Part shown: positions 27,509-36,873 of the stretch, one piece after another
How positions within the stretch are numbered: the first letter of the stretch is position 1
Layout: each line of letters begins with the position of its first letter
Assembly: GCA_963798455.1 (NCBI GenBank)
Contig: CAWCTD010000003.1
Span: 3,038,001 to 3,102,000, forward strand
DNA from: CAWCTD01 sp963798455
Lineage (GTDB): Bacteria > Acidobacteriota > Terriglobia > Bryobacterales > Bryobacteraceae
Length of the DNA stretch: 64,000 nucleotides
Reading direction: 5' to 3'
Translations under genes and position numbers: made by a program
The notes under the pieces: generated by a model
What the model was told of the DNA's origin: nothing
Databases searched by the model: none
The model's input: only the letters and a program-made list of their open reading frames with translations

Positions 27509-28801
27509 ATGCCTGGCACACGAAGAGATCTGTTCCGCACTGCGGTTGGGGCCGGCGCGGCCCTGATCCCCGGGGCCGCGACGCAACTCGCGGCGGCCGC
27601 CGGCCCCTTGAAAATCAAAGCTATCGAGGCGTTCATCGTTCGCGATCCGCCCGACAGAGACAAGCCCGCGGAAGCCTTCATCTCGATGCCACCGCTGGGC
27701 GAGACCACGGGAGGCACGGGTCTGTGGAACCGGCTCGAGCGCTCCGAAACGACGCGGCAGAAAAACCACCAGCAGTCGCTGCTGGTGAAGGTGACGACGG
27801 ACCAGGGCATCGTCGGGTGGGGCGAAGCGCAAGCCGTCACGGCTCCGAGAGTCACGAAGACGGTGATCGAAGACCTGTTTCGCCCCCTGCTGGTGGGACA
27901 GGATGCGCGCAAGATCGAGCCGCTGTGGGAAAAGATGTACTCCACCGAGCGTCTTCGCGGCCACACCTCGGGCTATTGGACCCGCGCCATCGGCGGGATC
28001 GACATCGCCCTGTGGGACATTCTCGGTAAAGCGCTCGGCGTGCCGGTGTACCAACTACTGGGCGGCAAGTTCCGGGACCGCGTCCAGACGTACGCAGCGG
28101 TCGGCGGCAACTCCATCAGCCAGTTGCAGGCGAATACCCGCCGGCTGATGGAGCAGGGCCATACGGTGGTCAAGATGGGGCTGGGCAAGGCCGGCGCCGA
28201 GACCTACGATGTGGAGCGGGTCGTGGCCGTGGCGGAAGTCCTGAAGGGCAAAGGGCAGGTTCTGGTGGACTCGCTCGGCGCCTACACGCTGGCCGAAGCC
28301 ACGATTCTGGGCCGGCGTCTGGACCAGTTGGGCAATGTCGGCTGGTGGGAGGACGTTCTGCCGCCTGAAGATATCGATGGCTACGCGAAGCTCGCCGCAG
28401 CCCTCGATGTGCGGATCACGGCGGGCGAACAGTATTCGAATCGATTCCAATTCCGGGACCTGTTCCATGCCCGCGCCGTGGACGTCGTCAACCCCGACGT
28501 CTCCCGCATGGGCATCACGGAGATGAAACGCATCGCCATCATGGCGGACGTGCACGACGTTCTGTTTTCTCCCCACCAGGGCATGGGTTCGGCGCCCTAC
28601 CGTGCCGCCAGCCTGCATCTGAGCGCGGCCACGCCGAATTTCGTGATTCTGGAAGGCGGAAACGCCGCGGACGGCCCACTGGTGAATCGCATCTTGAAGG
28701 AACCGTTCGTGTACACAGGCGGCGGGGCCGAGATCCCCGAACGCCCGGGTCTGGGTATCGACTTCGACGAGAAGGAACTGGCGCGCGTCGTCGTGGGCTA
28801 A
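27509..28801 (+). CDS. Tat-exported mandelate-racemase/enolase-superfamily dehydratase
   Basis: A 430-residue protein. The N-terminus MPGTRRDLFRTAVGAGAAL is a twin-arginine signal. The enolase N-terminal capping domain and the (beta/alpha)7 barrel follow. Lys in HTVVKMGLGK, Asp in LVDSLG, Glu in WWEDVLPPED and Glu in ITAGEQ form the base and metal ligands; His in FSPHQGMG is the likely second base. This set fits sugar-acid dehydratases (galactonate or gluconate type). ATG 27509 fits the signal peptide; the frame is open slightly upstream. It forms a divergent pair with the lactonase-like gene, suggesting lactone to acid to keto-deoxy acid chemistry in the periplasm. Confidence 0.88.
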   Translation: MPGTRRDLFRTAVGAGAALIPGAATQLAAAAGPLKIKAIEAFIVRDPPDRDKPAEAFISMPPLGETTGGTGLWNRLERSETTRQKNHQQSLLVKVTTDQGIVGWGEAQAVTAPRVTKTVIEDLFRPLLVGQDARKIEPLWEKMYSTERLRGHTSGYWTRAIGGIDIALWDILGKALGVPVYQLLGGKFRDRVQTYAAVGGNSISQLQANTRRLMEQGHTVVKMGLGKAGAETYDVERVVAVAEVLKGKGQVLVDSLGAYTLAEATILGRRLDQLGNVGWWEDVLPPEDIDGYAKLAAALDVRITAGEQYSNRFQFRDLFHARAVDVVNPDVSRMGITEMKRIAIMADVHDVLFSPHQGMGSAPYRAASLHLSAATPNFVILEGGNAADGPLVNRILKEPFVYTGGGAEIPERPGLGIDFDEKELARVVVG

Positions 28802-28838
28802 GAAGGGCGCCCTCGATGATTGCTCGCTGCAACCCCAG

Positions 28839-28856
28839 TACAGTAGAATGACTGTA
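28839..28856 (+). promoter_or_regulatory. Candidate TetR operator overlapping a -10 box
   Basis: A perfect inverted repeat TACAGT-N6-ACTGTA (28839-28856), 23 bp upstream of the TetR start. The spacer contributes to TAGAAT (28844-28849), a 5 of 6 match to a -10 box; the -35 (TTGCTC at 28820) is poor. Placement over the -10 suggests autorepression of the efflux operon. Confidence 0.5.
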
Positions 28857-28879
28857 GAGTCGGTGGGATCCCCGCCGTA

Positions 28880-29479
28880 ATGAAAAGAACCAAGCAGGAT
28901 GTGGTCGCGGAATTTCGTTGCACCGAAATTCTGGAGGCCGCCCGACGAACCTTCGCCAGCAAGGGCTTCAACGCCGCTACCATGGACCAGATCGCGGAGG
29001 CCGCGGGAGTGGCGAAGGGCACGCTGTACTTGTATTTCAACTCGAAGCGGGCCCTCTACTGGAAGGCGCTCGAGCGCGGTCTTTCGCAGATGCTGGAGCT
29101 GACAAAAGCGAAGATGCAGTCGGCGGCGGGAATCCAGGCGAAGATCGGGGCGTTTGTCGCCACCCGGGTCAGGTACGCCGAGGATAACCGCGACTTCTAC
29201 AAGATCTACGCCGAGTCCAGCAACACGGCGGTCCCCGGCTCGATCAACAAGGATTTTCAGAAGTTGTACACCCGGCAGGTGGACACGGTTGAGCAAGTTC
29301 TACGGGAAGCGGTGGATTGCGGGGAGATCAGGCCGCTGCCTGTCCGGGCAGCAGCCTTCACCATCTATGATGTGACACGGAGTCTCATCATCCGGCGACT
29401 GTTGGACAGGTCGAAAGCGGATATCGAGGAAGATATCAAGTTTCTGTGCGAGTTCATATGGGCAGGAATTGGGGAGTGA
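28880..29479 (+). CDS. TetR/AcrR-family transcriptional repressor
   Basis: A 199-residue protein. Residues ~14-60 form the TetR helix-turn-helix (ILEAARRTFASKGFNAATM, IAEAAGVAKGTLYLYFNSK); the rest is an all-helical ligand domain. Its stop overlaps the TolC start by one base. It probably represses the downstream efflux genes and itself through the palindrome at 28839-28856, and is released by a pump substrate. The ligand is unknown. Confidence 0.9.
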   Translation: MKRTKQDVVAEFRCTEILEAARRTFASKGFNAATMDQIAEAAGVAKGTLYLYFNSKRALYWKALERGLSQMLELTKAKMQSAAGIQAKIGAFVATRVRYAEDNRDFYKIYAESSNTAVPGSINKDFQKLYTRQVDTVEQVLREAVDCGEIRPLPVRAAAFTIYDVTRSLIIRRLLDRSKADIEEDIKFLCEFIWAGIGE

Positions 29480-30867
29480 TGAAGAGTCGGATCCTGGGCT
29501 GTACGTTCGCTCTGTTGGCCGGGTTGTTGCACGCGCAAGGCCCGCCAAGCGGCACTGGCCCATTCCTGGGCTCCGTGCCACAGGGCAAGGCGATCGGGGA
29601 GGAACTGCCATTGACGCTCTCCGACGCGATTGACCGGGGTCTTAAGAACAACTTAGGTACTGTTCTCGCCGGTCAAGGTTCCCGCGCGGCGCAAGGCGCT
29701 CGGCTCGTCGCCCTCAGCAAGTTGTTGCCACACCTGGCCGCCGGGGTGACAGAATCAGCGCAACAGATCAATCTGGCGGGCTTCGGCTTTCCGGGGTTGC
29801 CGGGCATTGCACCGATCATCGGACCGTTTGGGCTTTTCGACGCGCGGGCCTACCTCTCGCAGCCCCTCCTGGATCTGCGCTCCCTCCGCGACAACCGGGC
29901 GGCGGCCCAGGAGGTGAGGGCATCCGACTATTCCAACCTCGATGCGCGCGACACGGTGGTGTTGGTAGTCACCGGGCTCTATCTGCAGGCTGTCACGGGC
30001 GCGAGCCGGGTGGATGCGGCGCAGGCCCAGGCAGCGACAGCCGAAGCGGCCTACACGCAGGCGGTGGATTTCAAGCAGGCAGGCGTCGTCCCGGCAATCG
30101 ATGTGTTGCGCGCGCAGGTCGAACTGCGGGTGCAGCAGCAACGCCTGATTTTCTTTCGGAATGAGTTGGAAAAGCAGAAACTCAGCCTGGCGCGCGCCAT
30201 CGGCCTCCCAGATGGCCAGCCCTTTCGCCTGACCGACAGTGTCCCGTTCGCAGCAGCCCCGACTCTGACCGTGGATGACGCCATTGCGCGAGCCTACGGC
30301 TCCCGCATGGATTACCAGGGTGCGACCGCACGCTTGAGCGCCGCCGAATTGAGGCGCAATGCGGCCGAAGCCGGGCGCCTGCCGTCCGTGGCCTTCGACG
30401 GCAATTACGGAACGATCGGGCCGAGCCTCGCCAACTCACACGGCACCTTCACCGCGGCCGTGAGCCTGAACATACCGGTTTTCCAGGGGGGGCGCGTGCG
30501 CGGCGAAGTGCTTCAGGCCGACGCCGCGATCGAGCAGCAGCGCGCGCAACTGGAAGACCTGAGGGGACGCATCGCGTTCGAAGTCCGGACGGCGTTTCTC
30601 GACATGACCGCCGCGGGTGACCAAGTGGGAGTCGCCCGGAGCGCGGTGGACCTGGCGCAGCAAGAGTTGACCCAGGCCCGGGACCGCTTCTCCGCCGGCG
30701 TCACCAATAACCTCGAGGTGATACAAGCGCAGGAGGCTGTGGCAACCGCAAACGAAAGCTACCTCTCCAGTCTTTACGCTTACAATGCCGCCAAGGCGTC
30801 GCTGGCGCGGGCCATCGGAGGAGCGGAGAAGATGATCCCAGCTTTTCTCCAGGGGGTTACCAAGTAA
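29479..30867 (+). CDS. TolC-like outer-membrane efflux protein
   Basis: A 462-residue protein with a signal peptide ending near LLHAQGPP. The paired outer-membrane efflux domains are visible: LTLSDAIDRGLKNNLGTV at the start and repeated heptad-rich coiled coils, including EVRTAFLDMTAAGDQVGVA and ELTQARDRFSAGVTNNLEV. It forms a trimeric outer-membrane channel with a periplasmic tunnel. ATG 29479 overlaps the TetR stop by one base and the HlyD start overlaps its own stop by one base, so the three genes are tightly coupled. Confidence 0.9.
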   Translation: MKSRILGCTFALLAGLLHAQGPPSGTGPFLGSVPQGKAIGEELPLTLSDAIDRGLKNNLGTVLAGQGSRAAQGARLVALSKLLPHLAAGVTESAQQINLAGFGFPGLPGIAPIIGPFGLFDARAYLSQPLLDLRSLRDNRAAAQEVRASDYSNLDARDTVVLVVTGLYLQAVTGASRVDAAQAQAATAEAAYTQAVDFKQAGVVPAIDVLRAQVELRVQQQRLIFFRNELEKQKLSLARAIGLPDGQPFRLTDSVPFAAAPTLTVDDAIARAYGSRMDYQGATARLSAAELRRNAAEAGRLPSVAFDGNYGTIGPSLANSHGTFTAAVSLNIPVFQGGRVRGEVLQADAAIEQQRAQLEDLRGRIAFEVRTAFLDMTAAGDQVGVARSAVDLAQQELTQARDRFSAGVTNNLEVIQAQEAVATANESYLSSLYAYNAAKASLARAIGGAEKMIPAFLQGVTK

Positions 30868-32195
30868 TGGCAGACGAATATCCATCTCAACAACCGGAGA
30901 ACATCCAGCCACCCGGCCCGGGCGCGCAGGAAGCCTGGGCAGCGGCCCAAAGTGGAGGCAGCGCCAAACGGCGCCGGGCCTCATTCCGGCGGTCTCCCTT
31001 GGCGAAGTTGCTGCTGCTCGGCCTAGTCGTCGCGCTGGCGAGCGGCGGCGTCTTTCTTTATCGCTACTTCTCGATACGCGAATCCACGGACGACGCGCAG
31101 GTGGACGGGCACATTTATCCCGTCAGTGCGCGTGTCGGCGGAACCGTGGTCCGGGTCCTGGTGGATGACAACCAGTACGTCACGGCCGGCACGGTGCTGG
31201 CCGAACTGGACACCAGGGACTACCAGGTGGCCATGGACCGCGCCCGCGCCGACCTTGCGGAATCAACCGCAACCTTTCACGTCAGCCGGACTCAGATACC
31301 GATCACGTCGACGACGTCGGGGAGCCAGCTTTCCGCGGCACAGGCCGGCGTCGGAGTCGTGGATGCGGCCGTGACCGCAGCCGAAAGGTCGGTGGACGCG
31401 GCGCGTGCGCATCTGGGGGCCGCGCAGGCCCGGGTGCGGGAAAACAGGGCCAACTACGAACGGGCCGCCCGCGACCTGGAACGGATGAAAGCGTTGGTGG
31501 CCAAAGAGGAAATCTCGCAGCAGCAGTACGACGCTGCCCTGGCAGCCGCCGAAAGCTTCCGCGCGCAAGTCGATTCGGCCGAGGCGCAGGTCGGGGAGGC
31601 GCAGGAGGGCATACACGTCGCCGAAAGCCAGCTTGGGCAGCAGAAGGCCGCGCTGGAACGCGCGCGAGCAGACGTGGAAGCGGCACGCACGGCGCCGCAG
31701 CAGGTGGCCGTTACCCGCGCTCACGCCGAATCCTCAGCCGCGAAGGTCCAGCAGATGCGGGCCACCGTCGAGCAGGCCGGGCTCAACCTCCAGTACACAA
31801 CCATACGAGCGCCGGTCAGCGGCGTCGTGAGCCAGCGCAGCGTCGAGGCCGGGCAGGTCATACAGCCGGGCCAGCCGTTGTTCTCGGTGGTTCCGCTCGA
31901 CGACATTTGGATCACCGCTAATTTCAAAGAGAGTGAGCTTCGCAACGTGCACCTGGGTCAACGCGCGACCATCTCGGTCGACGCGTACGGAGGCCGGAAA
32001 TACAAAGGCCACGTGGACAGCTTCGCCGCCGCGACAGGCGCCCGGTTCAGCCTGTTGCCGCCCGAGAACGCCACAGGCAACTACGTGAAAGTGGTCCAGC
32101 GCGTGCCGGTGAAGATCGTACTCGAGAAAGACCAGAATGCGGATCATCTCCTCCGGCCGGGTATGTCCGTCGTCCCGACGGTGTTCACAAATTAG
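30867..32195 (+). CDS. HlyD/EmrA-family membrane fusion protein
   Basis: A 442-residue protein. A cytoplasmic tail is followed by one membrane helix (about residues 48-68), then ESTDDAQVDGHIYPVSARVGG, the typical start of the biotinyl-lipoyl-like domain. A long alpha-hairpin rich in Ala/Glu/Gln (about residues 130-300) and a beta-barrel (IRAPVSGVV, IWITANFKESELRNV) complete it. It bridges the EmrB-type pump and the TolC channel. The long hairpin suits a TolC partner. It is followed after 9 bp by the kinase-like gene. Confidence 0.9.
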   Translation: MADEYPSQQPENIQPPGPGAQEAWAAAQSGGSAKRRRASFRRSPLAKLLLLGLVVALASGGVFLYRYFSIRESTDDAQVDGHIYPVSARVGGTVVRVLVDDNQYVTAGTVLAELDTRDYQVAMDRARADLAESTATFHVSRTQIPITSTTSGSQLSAAQAGVGVVDAAVTAAERSVDAARAHLGAAQARVRENRANYERAARDLERMKALVAKEEISQQQYDAALAAAESFRAQVDSAEAQVGEAQEGIHVAESQLGQQKAALERARADVEAARTAPQQVAVTRAHAESSAAKVQQMRATVEQAGLNLQYTTIRAPVSGVVSQRSVEAGQVIQPGQPLFSVVPLDDIWITANFKESELRNVHLGQRATISVDAYGGRKYKGHVDSFAAATGARFSLLPPENATGNYVKVVQRVPVKIVLEKDQNADHLLRPGMSVVPTVFTN

Positions 32196-32204
32196 GAGGT
32201 CGAT

Positions 32205-32819
32205 ATGTTCCGAGCACTGACGGTCGCCCGGGAGTTCGGCAGCGGCGGAGCACAAATCGCCAAGAAGATCTCCGAGAGGCTCGGCTGGAGGCTTCTCGAC
32301 AAAGCGCTCATCGACGCCATTGCGAGCGCTGCGCGGGTGGATCCCGAACTGGCACGCCGCTATGACGAGCGCATCGATTCCTGGATGCACCGCGTGAGCC
32401 GGAGGGGCTTGTGGCGGGGTGCATTCGAAGCGGTGCCTGTCCTGAACGGCACTGAGATTTTCGATTGCGAAACCATGACGGCGCTGGCACGGCACCTGAT
32501 CGAGGACGCCTACGCCGAGGGTAAGTGCGTGATCGTCGGCCGGGCCGGTCAATGTGTGCTCCAACAGCGGGAGGACGTGTTTCATGTATTCGTGTATGCC
32601 CCGTGGGCCGACCGCGTGGCGCGCGTCCGGGAGCGTGTGCCGGAGGTGACGGACATAGAATCGCTGATCCGTTCCACGGACCGCCAGCGGGCCGACCACA
32701 TATGGGCGCACTTCCGCTGTGACTGGGCGGATCCACACCTCTATCACATGCTGATCAGCTCCGAACTCGGCGAAGACGCCACCGCCTCGACCATCATCGA
32801 TGCGCTCCGCCAAGAGTAG
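32205..32819 (+). CDS. Cytidylate-kinase-like family protein
   Basis: A 204-residue P-loop protein. The start (TVAREFGSGGAQIAKKISERLGW) is the cytidylate-kinase-like P-loop, with the usual Lys replaced by a Gly-Gly-Ala-Gln loop as in this family. CVIVGRAGQCVL, VFVYAPWADRVARV and RADHIWAHF follow. The family is related to nucleoside monophosphate kinases but its substrate is unknown. AGGAGG precedes ATG 32205. The stop TAG is followed at once by the ATG of the first EmrB gene. Its place inside an efflux operon is unusual and suggests a regulatory or nucleotide-sensing role rather than housekeeping. Confidence 0.8.
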   Translation: MFRALTVAREFGSGGAQIAKKISERLGWRLLDKALIDAIASAARVDPELARRYDERIDSWMHRVSRRGLWRGAFEAVPVLNGTEIFDCETMTALARHLIEDAYAEGKCVIVGRAGQCVLQQREDVFHVFVYAPWADRVARVRERVPEVTDIESLIRSTDRQRADHIWAHFRCDWADPHLYHMLISSELGEDATASTIIDALRQE

Positions 32820-34409
32820 ATGACGACCACCGGTGAGAATCCGCTGAGCGCCGGCGGGATTGGCCGCCCTCAGGTAAACCGGTGGCTGATCGCCGTTGCG
32901 GTCATGTCCAGCGCGGTCATGGAGGTGCTGGACACGTCGGTGGTGAACGTCAGCCTGCCGCACATCGCGGGCAGTCTCTCCGCCACGGTGGACGAGGCCA
33001 CCTGGGTACTGACTTCCTACCTTGTGGCCAACGCCGTCATTCTGCCGATGACGGGCTGGCTGGCGAACTACTTCGGCCGCAAGCGGATGCTGCTGACCGT
33101 GGTGACCGGATTCACCGCGTCGAGCGTTCTCTGCGGACTGGCCCCGAATCTCCCGGCCCTGATTTTCTTCCGCGTTCTGCAAGGCACAACCGGGGGGGGA
33201 CTGCAACCGCTCTCCCAGGCGGTCCTGCTCGAGGAGTTTCCGCCGGAGGAGCGCGGCAAGGCCATGGGCTTCTGGGGGCTGGGGATCGTAGCCGCGCCGA
33301 TCCTGGGGCCAACCCTGGGCGGCTGGCTGACCGAGACATACTCCTGGCGCTGGGTGTTCTATATCAACCTCCCCATCGGGCTTGCAAGCCTGATCATGAT
33401 TTCACTGTTCCTCTATGATCCTCCCTACATTCGCCGAGGCTCTTTGCGGGTGGACCTGTGGGGACTGGGCATGCTCATGGTCGGCATGGGGGCCCTTCAG
33501 ATCATGCTGGACAAGGGCCAGGAGGAGGACTGGTTCGGCTCTCATCTCATCGTCGCGCTGGCCATGATCGCCGGCCTCGTGCTGACGGCTTTTGTCATCC
33601 GGGAGCTCTACGTTGACCACCCGATTGTCCGCTTCCGGCTGCTTAAGTACCGCAGTTTCGCCGCGGGAATCATTCTGGTCACCATACTCGGTTTCGTGCT
33701 GTATGGAAGCCTGGTTCTGCTCCCGCTCTTCATGCAAGAACTGCTGGGCTGGACCGCCATAACAGCGGGCCTTTGGACCAGCCCGCGCGGAATCGGCACG
33801 GCGTTCTTCATGCCGCTGGTCGGATATCTTCTGAGCAAGGTCCGGGACGGCCGCTGGATGCTGGTTCTAGGGTTTGTCGTGGCGAGCCTGGCTTTTTTTG
33901 GGTATTCCCGCATGGACCTGCAATCGGGCACGTGGGATATCTTCTGGTACCAGATCAACCAGGGGGCAGGCTTGGCCTTCATTTTCGTGCCACTGACCAC
34001 GCTGGCCATGGATCCGATCCCGAGGGCGGAGATGGGGTACGCGACGAGTCTGTACAGCGTGGTGCGTAACATCGGTTCGAGCGTAGGGATCTCCTTTGTG
34101 ACGACCTGGATCGCGCGGCGGTCGCAGTTCCATCAGTCGGTTCTGGCCGCGCACGTGACTCCCTATAGCCCGCAGGCGCGGCAGTTTCTGGCACAAGCGC
34201 GGGAGTTCCTCATGCACAGCGGCTCCGATGGGGCCACGGCCAGCCGGCGAGCTCCAGCGCTTCTTTACGGCATGGTCCAACGGCAGTCCGCGCTGCTCAG
34301 TTTCATCGAGGTATTTCGAATTATGGGTTTCCTATTCCTTGCGACTGTTCCTCTGGTGCTGCTGATGAGGAAACCCGCGCACCGGGGCGAACCGCGTGCA
34401 TCCCACTAA
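32820..34409 (+). CDS. EmrB/DHA2-family drug:proton antiporter, copy 1
   Basis: A 529-residue protein with about 14 membrane segments. EVLDTSVVNVSLPHIAGSLS is the typical first helix (motif D1), NYFGRKRM is motif A, and GIVAAPILGPTLGGWLTETY is motif C of antiporters. It pumps hydrophobic compounds out through the HlyD-like and TolC-like proteins encoded upstream. It starts directly after the kinase-like stop codon. A paralogue follows after 27 bp. Confidence 0.92.
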   Translation: MTTTGENPLSAGGIGRPQVNRWLIAVAVMSSAVMEVLDTSVVNVSLPHIAGSLSATVDEATWVLTSYLVANAVILPMTGWLANYFGRKRMLLTVVTGFTASSVLCGLAPNLPALIFFRVLQGTTGGGLQPLSQAVLLEEFPPEERGKAMGFWGLGIVAAPILGPTLGGWLTETYSWRWVFYINLPIGLASLIMISLFLYDPPYIRRGSLRVDLWGLGMLMVGMGALQIMLDKGQEEDWFGSHLIVALAMIAGLVLTAFVIRELYVDHPIVRFRLLKYRSFAAGIILVTILGFVLYGSLVLLPLFMQELLGWTAITAGLWTSPRGIGTAFFMPLVGYLLSKVRDGRWMLVLGFVVASLAFFGYSRMDLQSGTWDIFWYQINQGAGLAFIFVPLTTLAMDPIPRAEMGYATSLYSVVRNIGSSVGISFVTTWIARRSQFHQSVLAAHVTPYSPQARQFLAQAREFLMHSGSDGATASRRAPALLYGMVQRQSALLSFIEVFRIMGFLFLATVPLVLLMRKPAHRGEPRASH

Positions 34410-34436
34410 CGCGCGGAGCGAAGGGGCCGGCTGAGA

Positions 34437-36005
34437 ATGCCCGATACAGCACCACAACAGGCGCGACTGAATGTCAACCCATGGCTGGTCGCCGTCTCCG
34501 TCATGTTCGGGACCTTCATGGAGGTTCTGGACACGACGGTGGTCAACGTCTCGCTGCCTCACATTGCGGGGAGTCTCTCGGCGACGATCGACGAGGCCAC
34601 CTGGGCGCTGACCTCCTATCTGGTTGCCAATGCGGTCATCCTGCCGATCACGGGGTGGCTGGCGAATTTCTTCGGCCGCAAACGGCTGCTCATGATGTCC
34701 GTGACCGGATTCACAGTCGCGTCCTTCCTCTGTGGGTTTGCGCCCAATCTGCCGTTGTTGATCGTGTTTCGCATCATCCAGGGGGCCGCGGGAGGCGCGC
34801 TACAGCCGCTGTCCCAGGCCGTTCTGCTCGAGGCATTCCCGCCGGAAGGGCGCGGCAAGGCCATGGCCTTCTGGGGCCTGGGGATCGTCGTGGCGCCGAT
34901 TCTCGGCCCGGTCTTGGGCGGCTGGCTGACGGATGCCTACAGTTGGCGATGGGTGTTCTATATCAATATCCCGGTCGGGATCACCTCGCTCATCATGACC
35001 AAACTGTTCGTGTTCGACCCGCCCTACATTCGCCGCGGCTCGTCCCGGGTGGACTATTGGGGCATTGGCATGCTGGCCGTCGGGATCGGCGCCTTGCAGG
35101 TAGTGCTCGACAAGGGGCAGCAAGAGGATTGGTTCTCGTCTCATTGGATCACCGGCCTGCTGGTTCTCTCGCTCGGGACACTCAGCTTTCTGGTTGTCTA
35201 CGAATTGCGGACGCAGCATCCCGTCGTCAATCTGCGTGCGTTCAAGGAGCGCACCTATGCCGCCGGCGTGTTCCTGATGACCTGCCTGGGTTTCGTGCTG
35301 TACGGCAGCCTGGTGCTACTGCCGATCTGGCTACAAACGCTCCTCGGGTACCCAGCACTACAGGCAGGGATTGCGCTCGCTCCCCGTGGCATTGGTTCCT
35401 TCCTCACCATGCCGATCGTGGGCATCATCATCCCCAAGACCGATGCTCGAAAACTCCTGGCACTGGGTTTTTTCACGTCGGCGCTGACGATGTTCGGTTT
35501 CGCCCGGCTGAATCTGAATGCCGGGTATTGGGACTTCTTCTGGCCGCAGTTTGTCCAAGGGATTTCCCTTGCCTTTCTATTTGTCCCGCTGACCACTGTG
35601 ACCATGGGGCCCATCCCCAAGGAGCAGTTGGGCAACGCGACCAGCATCTTCAACCTGTTGCGCAACTTGGGAGGCAGCTTCGGAATCGCGGCGTCCACCA
35701 CGCTCATGGCCCGCCACCAGCAGGTGTACACGGACGTCCTCGGCGCCCACATCACGCCGTACAGCCGCAGCTCGCACGTTGCGTTGCGCGGGTTACAGTC
35801 CTACCTGGAATCACGCGGCTCGGACCCTGTCACAGCCACCCGGCAGAGCTACGGGGTGCTTTTCGGCATGGTGGAACGACACGCCGCGATCTTGTCCTTT
35901 CTGGATGTGTTCCGACTGCTCGGAGCCATCTTCCTTCTTGTGTTGCCGCTGGTTCTGCTCATGAAGAAGCCGCCCGGCAGGGCAGGCGGAATCGCGGCAC
36001 ACTGA
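34437..36005 (+). CDS. EmrB/DHA2-family drug:proton antiporter, copy 2
   Basis: A 522-residue paralogue of the preceding gene, clearly a tandem duplicate (EVLDTTVVNVSLPHIAGSLS, NFFGRKRLL, GIVVAPILGPVLGGWLTDAY). Conservation falls in the second half, so the two pumps may differ in substrate. About 14 membrane segments. It is the last gene of the efflux operon. Confidence 0.92.
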   Translation: MPDTAPQQARLNVNPWLVAVSVMFGTFMEVLDTTVVNVSLPHIAGSLSATIDEATWALTSYLVANAVILPITGWLANFFGRKRLLMMSVTGFTVASFLCGFAPNLPLLIVFRIIQGAAGGALQPLSQAVLLEAFPPEGRGKAMAFWGLGIVVAPILGPVLGGWLTDAYSWRWVFYINIPVGITSLIMTKLFVFDPPYIRRGSSRVDYWGIGMLAVGIGALQVVLDKGQQEDWFSSHWITGLLVLSLGTLSFLVVYELRTQHPVVNLRAFKERTYAAGVFLMTCLGFVLYGSLVLLPIWLQTLLGYPALQAGIALAPRGIGSFLTMPIVGIIIPKTDARKLLALGFFTSALTMFGFARLNLNAGYWDFFWPQFVQGISLAFLFVPLTTVTMGPIPKEQLGNATSIFNLLRNLGGSFGIAASTTLMARHQQVYTDVLGAHITPYSRSSHVALRGLQSYLESRGSDPVTATRQSYGVLFGMVERHAAILSFLDVFRLLGAIFLLVLPLVLLMKKPPGRAGGIAAH

Positions 36006-36039
36006 GCCGCCGCTCCGCGCGTACTAGCGGGACCTTATA

Positions 36040-36864
36040 ATGATGGGCATGGGGGCAGGTCGCGTGCGGGTCTTCGCGGCTTTGGCGGCGCTGGTCTTGC
36101 TGGGAGCCGCGGGCTTGGCTCAAATGCGCTGGCGCGAGCCCCGAGAGCCCCAAGAGGAAGTCCCTTCCTTTCCCCAGAGCGCCGAGTTCTATTTTATTCG
36201 TATTGAGTACAGAGATCTGTTCGGATCCGGCAGAGGCTTTGGCCGGGGATTCGGAAGAGGCTGGTGGAGGCAGGACTGGCCCGCGGCGGAGATTCACTTT
36301 GATCAGGGGGTGCGGCGGCTGACCAGGATCGACATTGGAGAAGCGCGGCACGTTCCGTTGACGGACGATCGGATCTTCGAGTATCCCTGGGTTTATGCGA
36401 CACAGGTGGGCTACTGGGATCTGAGCAAGGCCGAGACCGATCGGCTGCGGGAATACCTTCTACGGGGCGGATTCCTGGTGGTGGATGATTTCTGGGGTCC
36501 CCAGGAGTGGGAGGTGTTCCGCGAATCCATGCAGCGGGTGTTCCCGGACCGGCCCATTGTGGAGATGCCCGAGAACGATCCGATGCTGCACGTGGTCTAT
36601 GACATTGAAGGGCGCACGCAGATTCCGGGCCTCCGCCACCTCCGCATCGGCCCGGGCGGCGCGACTGTGGCGCCGCTGGAGGGGACGCCGCCCCACTGGC
36701 GCGCGATCTACGACGACAAAGGGCGAATGATGGTCGCCATCAACTACAACATGGACGTCGGCGACGCCTGGGAGTGCGCGGACATGCCTGAGTATCCGGA
36801 AGCGTCTACGGCGCTTGCCTACCGTTTTGCGATCAATTACCTCATTTACTCCATGACGCATTGA
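36040..36864 (+). CDS. DUF4159 domain protein, exported
   Basis: A 274-residue protein with a signal-like hydrophobic N-terminus (AALAALVLLGAAGLAQ). The body matches DUF4159 style: FYFIRIEYRD, YPWVYATQVGYWDLS, YLLRGGFLVVDDFWG and HVVYDIEG. This domain resembles a class-I glutamine-amidotransferase-like fold, often found beside MoxR/von Willebrand genes, with unknown function. No clear ribosome binding site precedes ATG 36040, and an in-frame GTG at 36064 behind GGGGGCAGG is an alternative start. It ends 9 bp before the convergent Mog gene. Confidence 0.78.
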   Translation: MMGMGAGRVRVFAALAALVLLGAAGLAQMRWREPREPQEEVPSFPQSAEFYFIRIEYRDLFGSGRGFGRGFGRGWWRQDWPAAEIHFDQGVRRLTRIDIGEARHVPLTDDRIFEYPWVYATQVGYWDLSKAETDRLREYLLRGGFLVVDDFWGPQEWEVFRESMQRVFPDRPIVEMPENDPMLHVVYDIEGRTQIPGLRHLRIGPGGATVAPLEGTPPHWRAIYDDKGRMMVAINYNMDVGDAWECADMPEYPEASTALAYRFAINYLIYSMTH

Positions 36865-36873
36865 TGCCGGCGC

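Noticed and set aside
36036..36041. TATAAT just at the DUF4159 start
   Set aside because: It overlaps the ATG itself and has no -35 partner, so it is probably coincidental.
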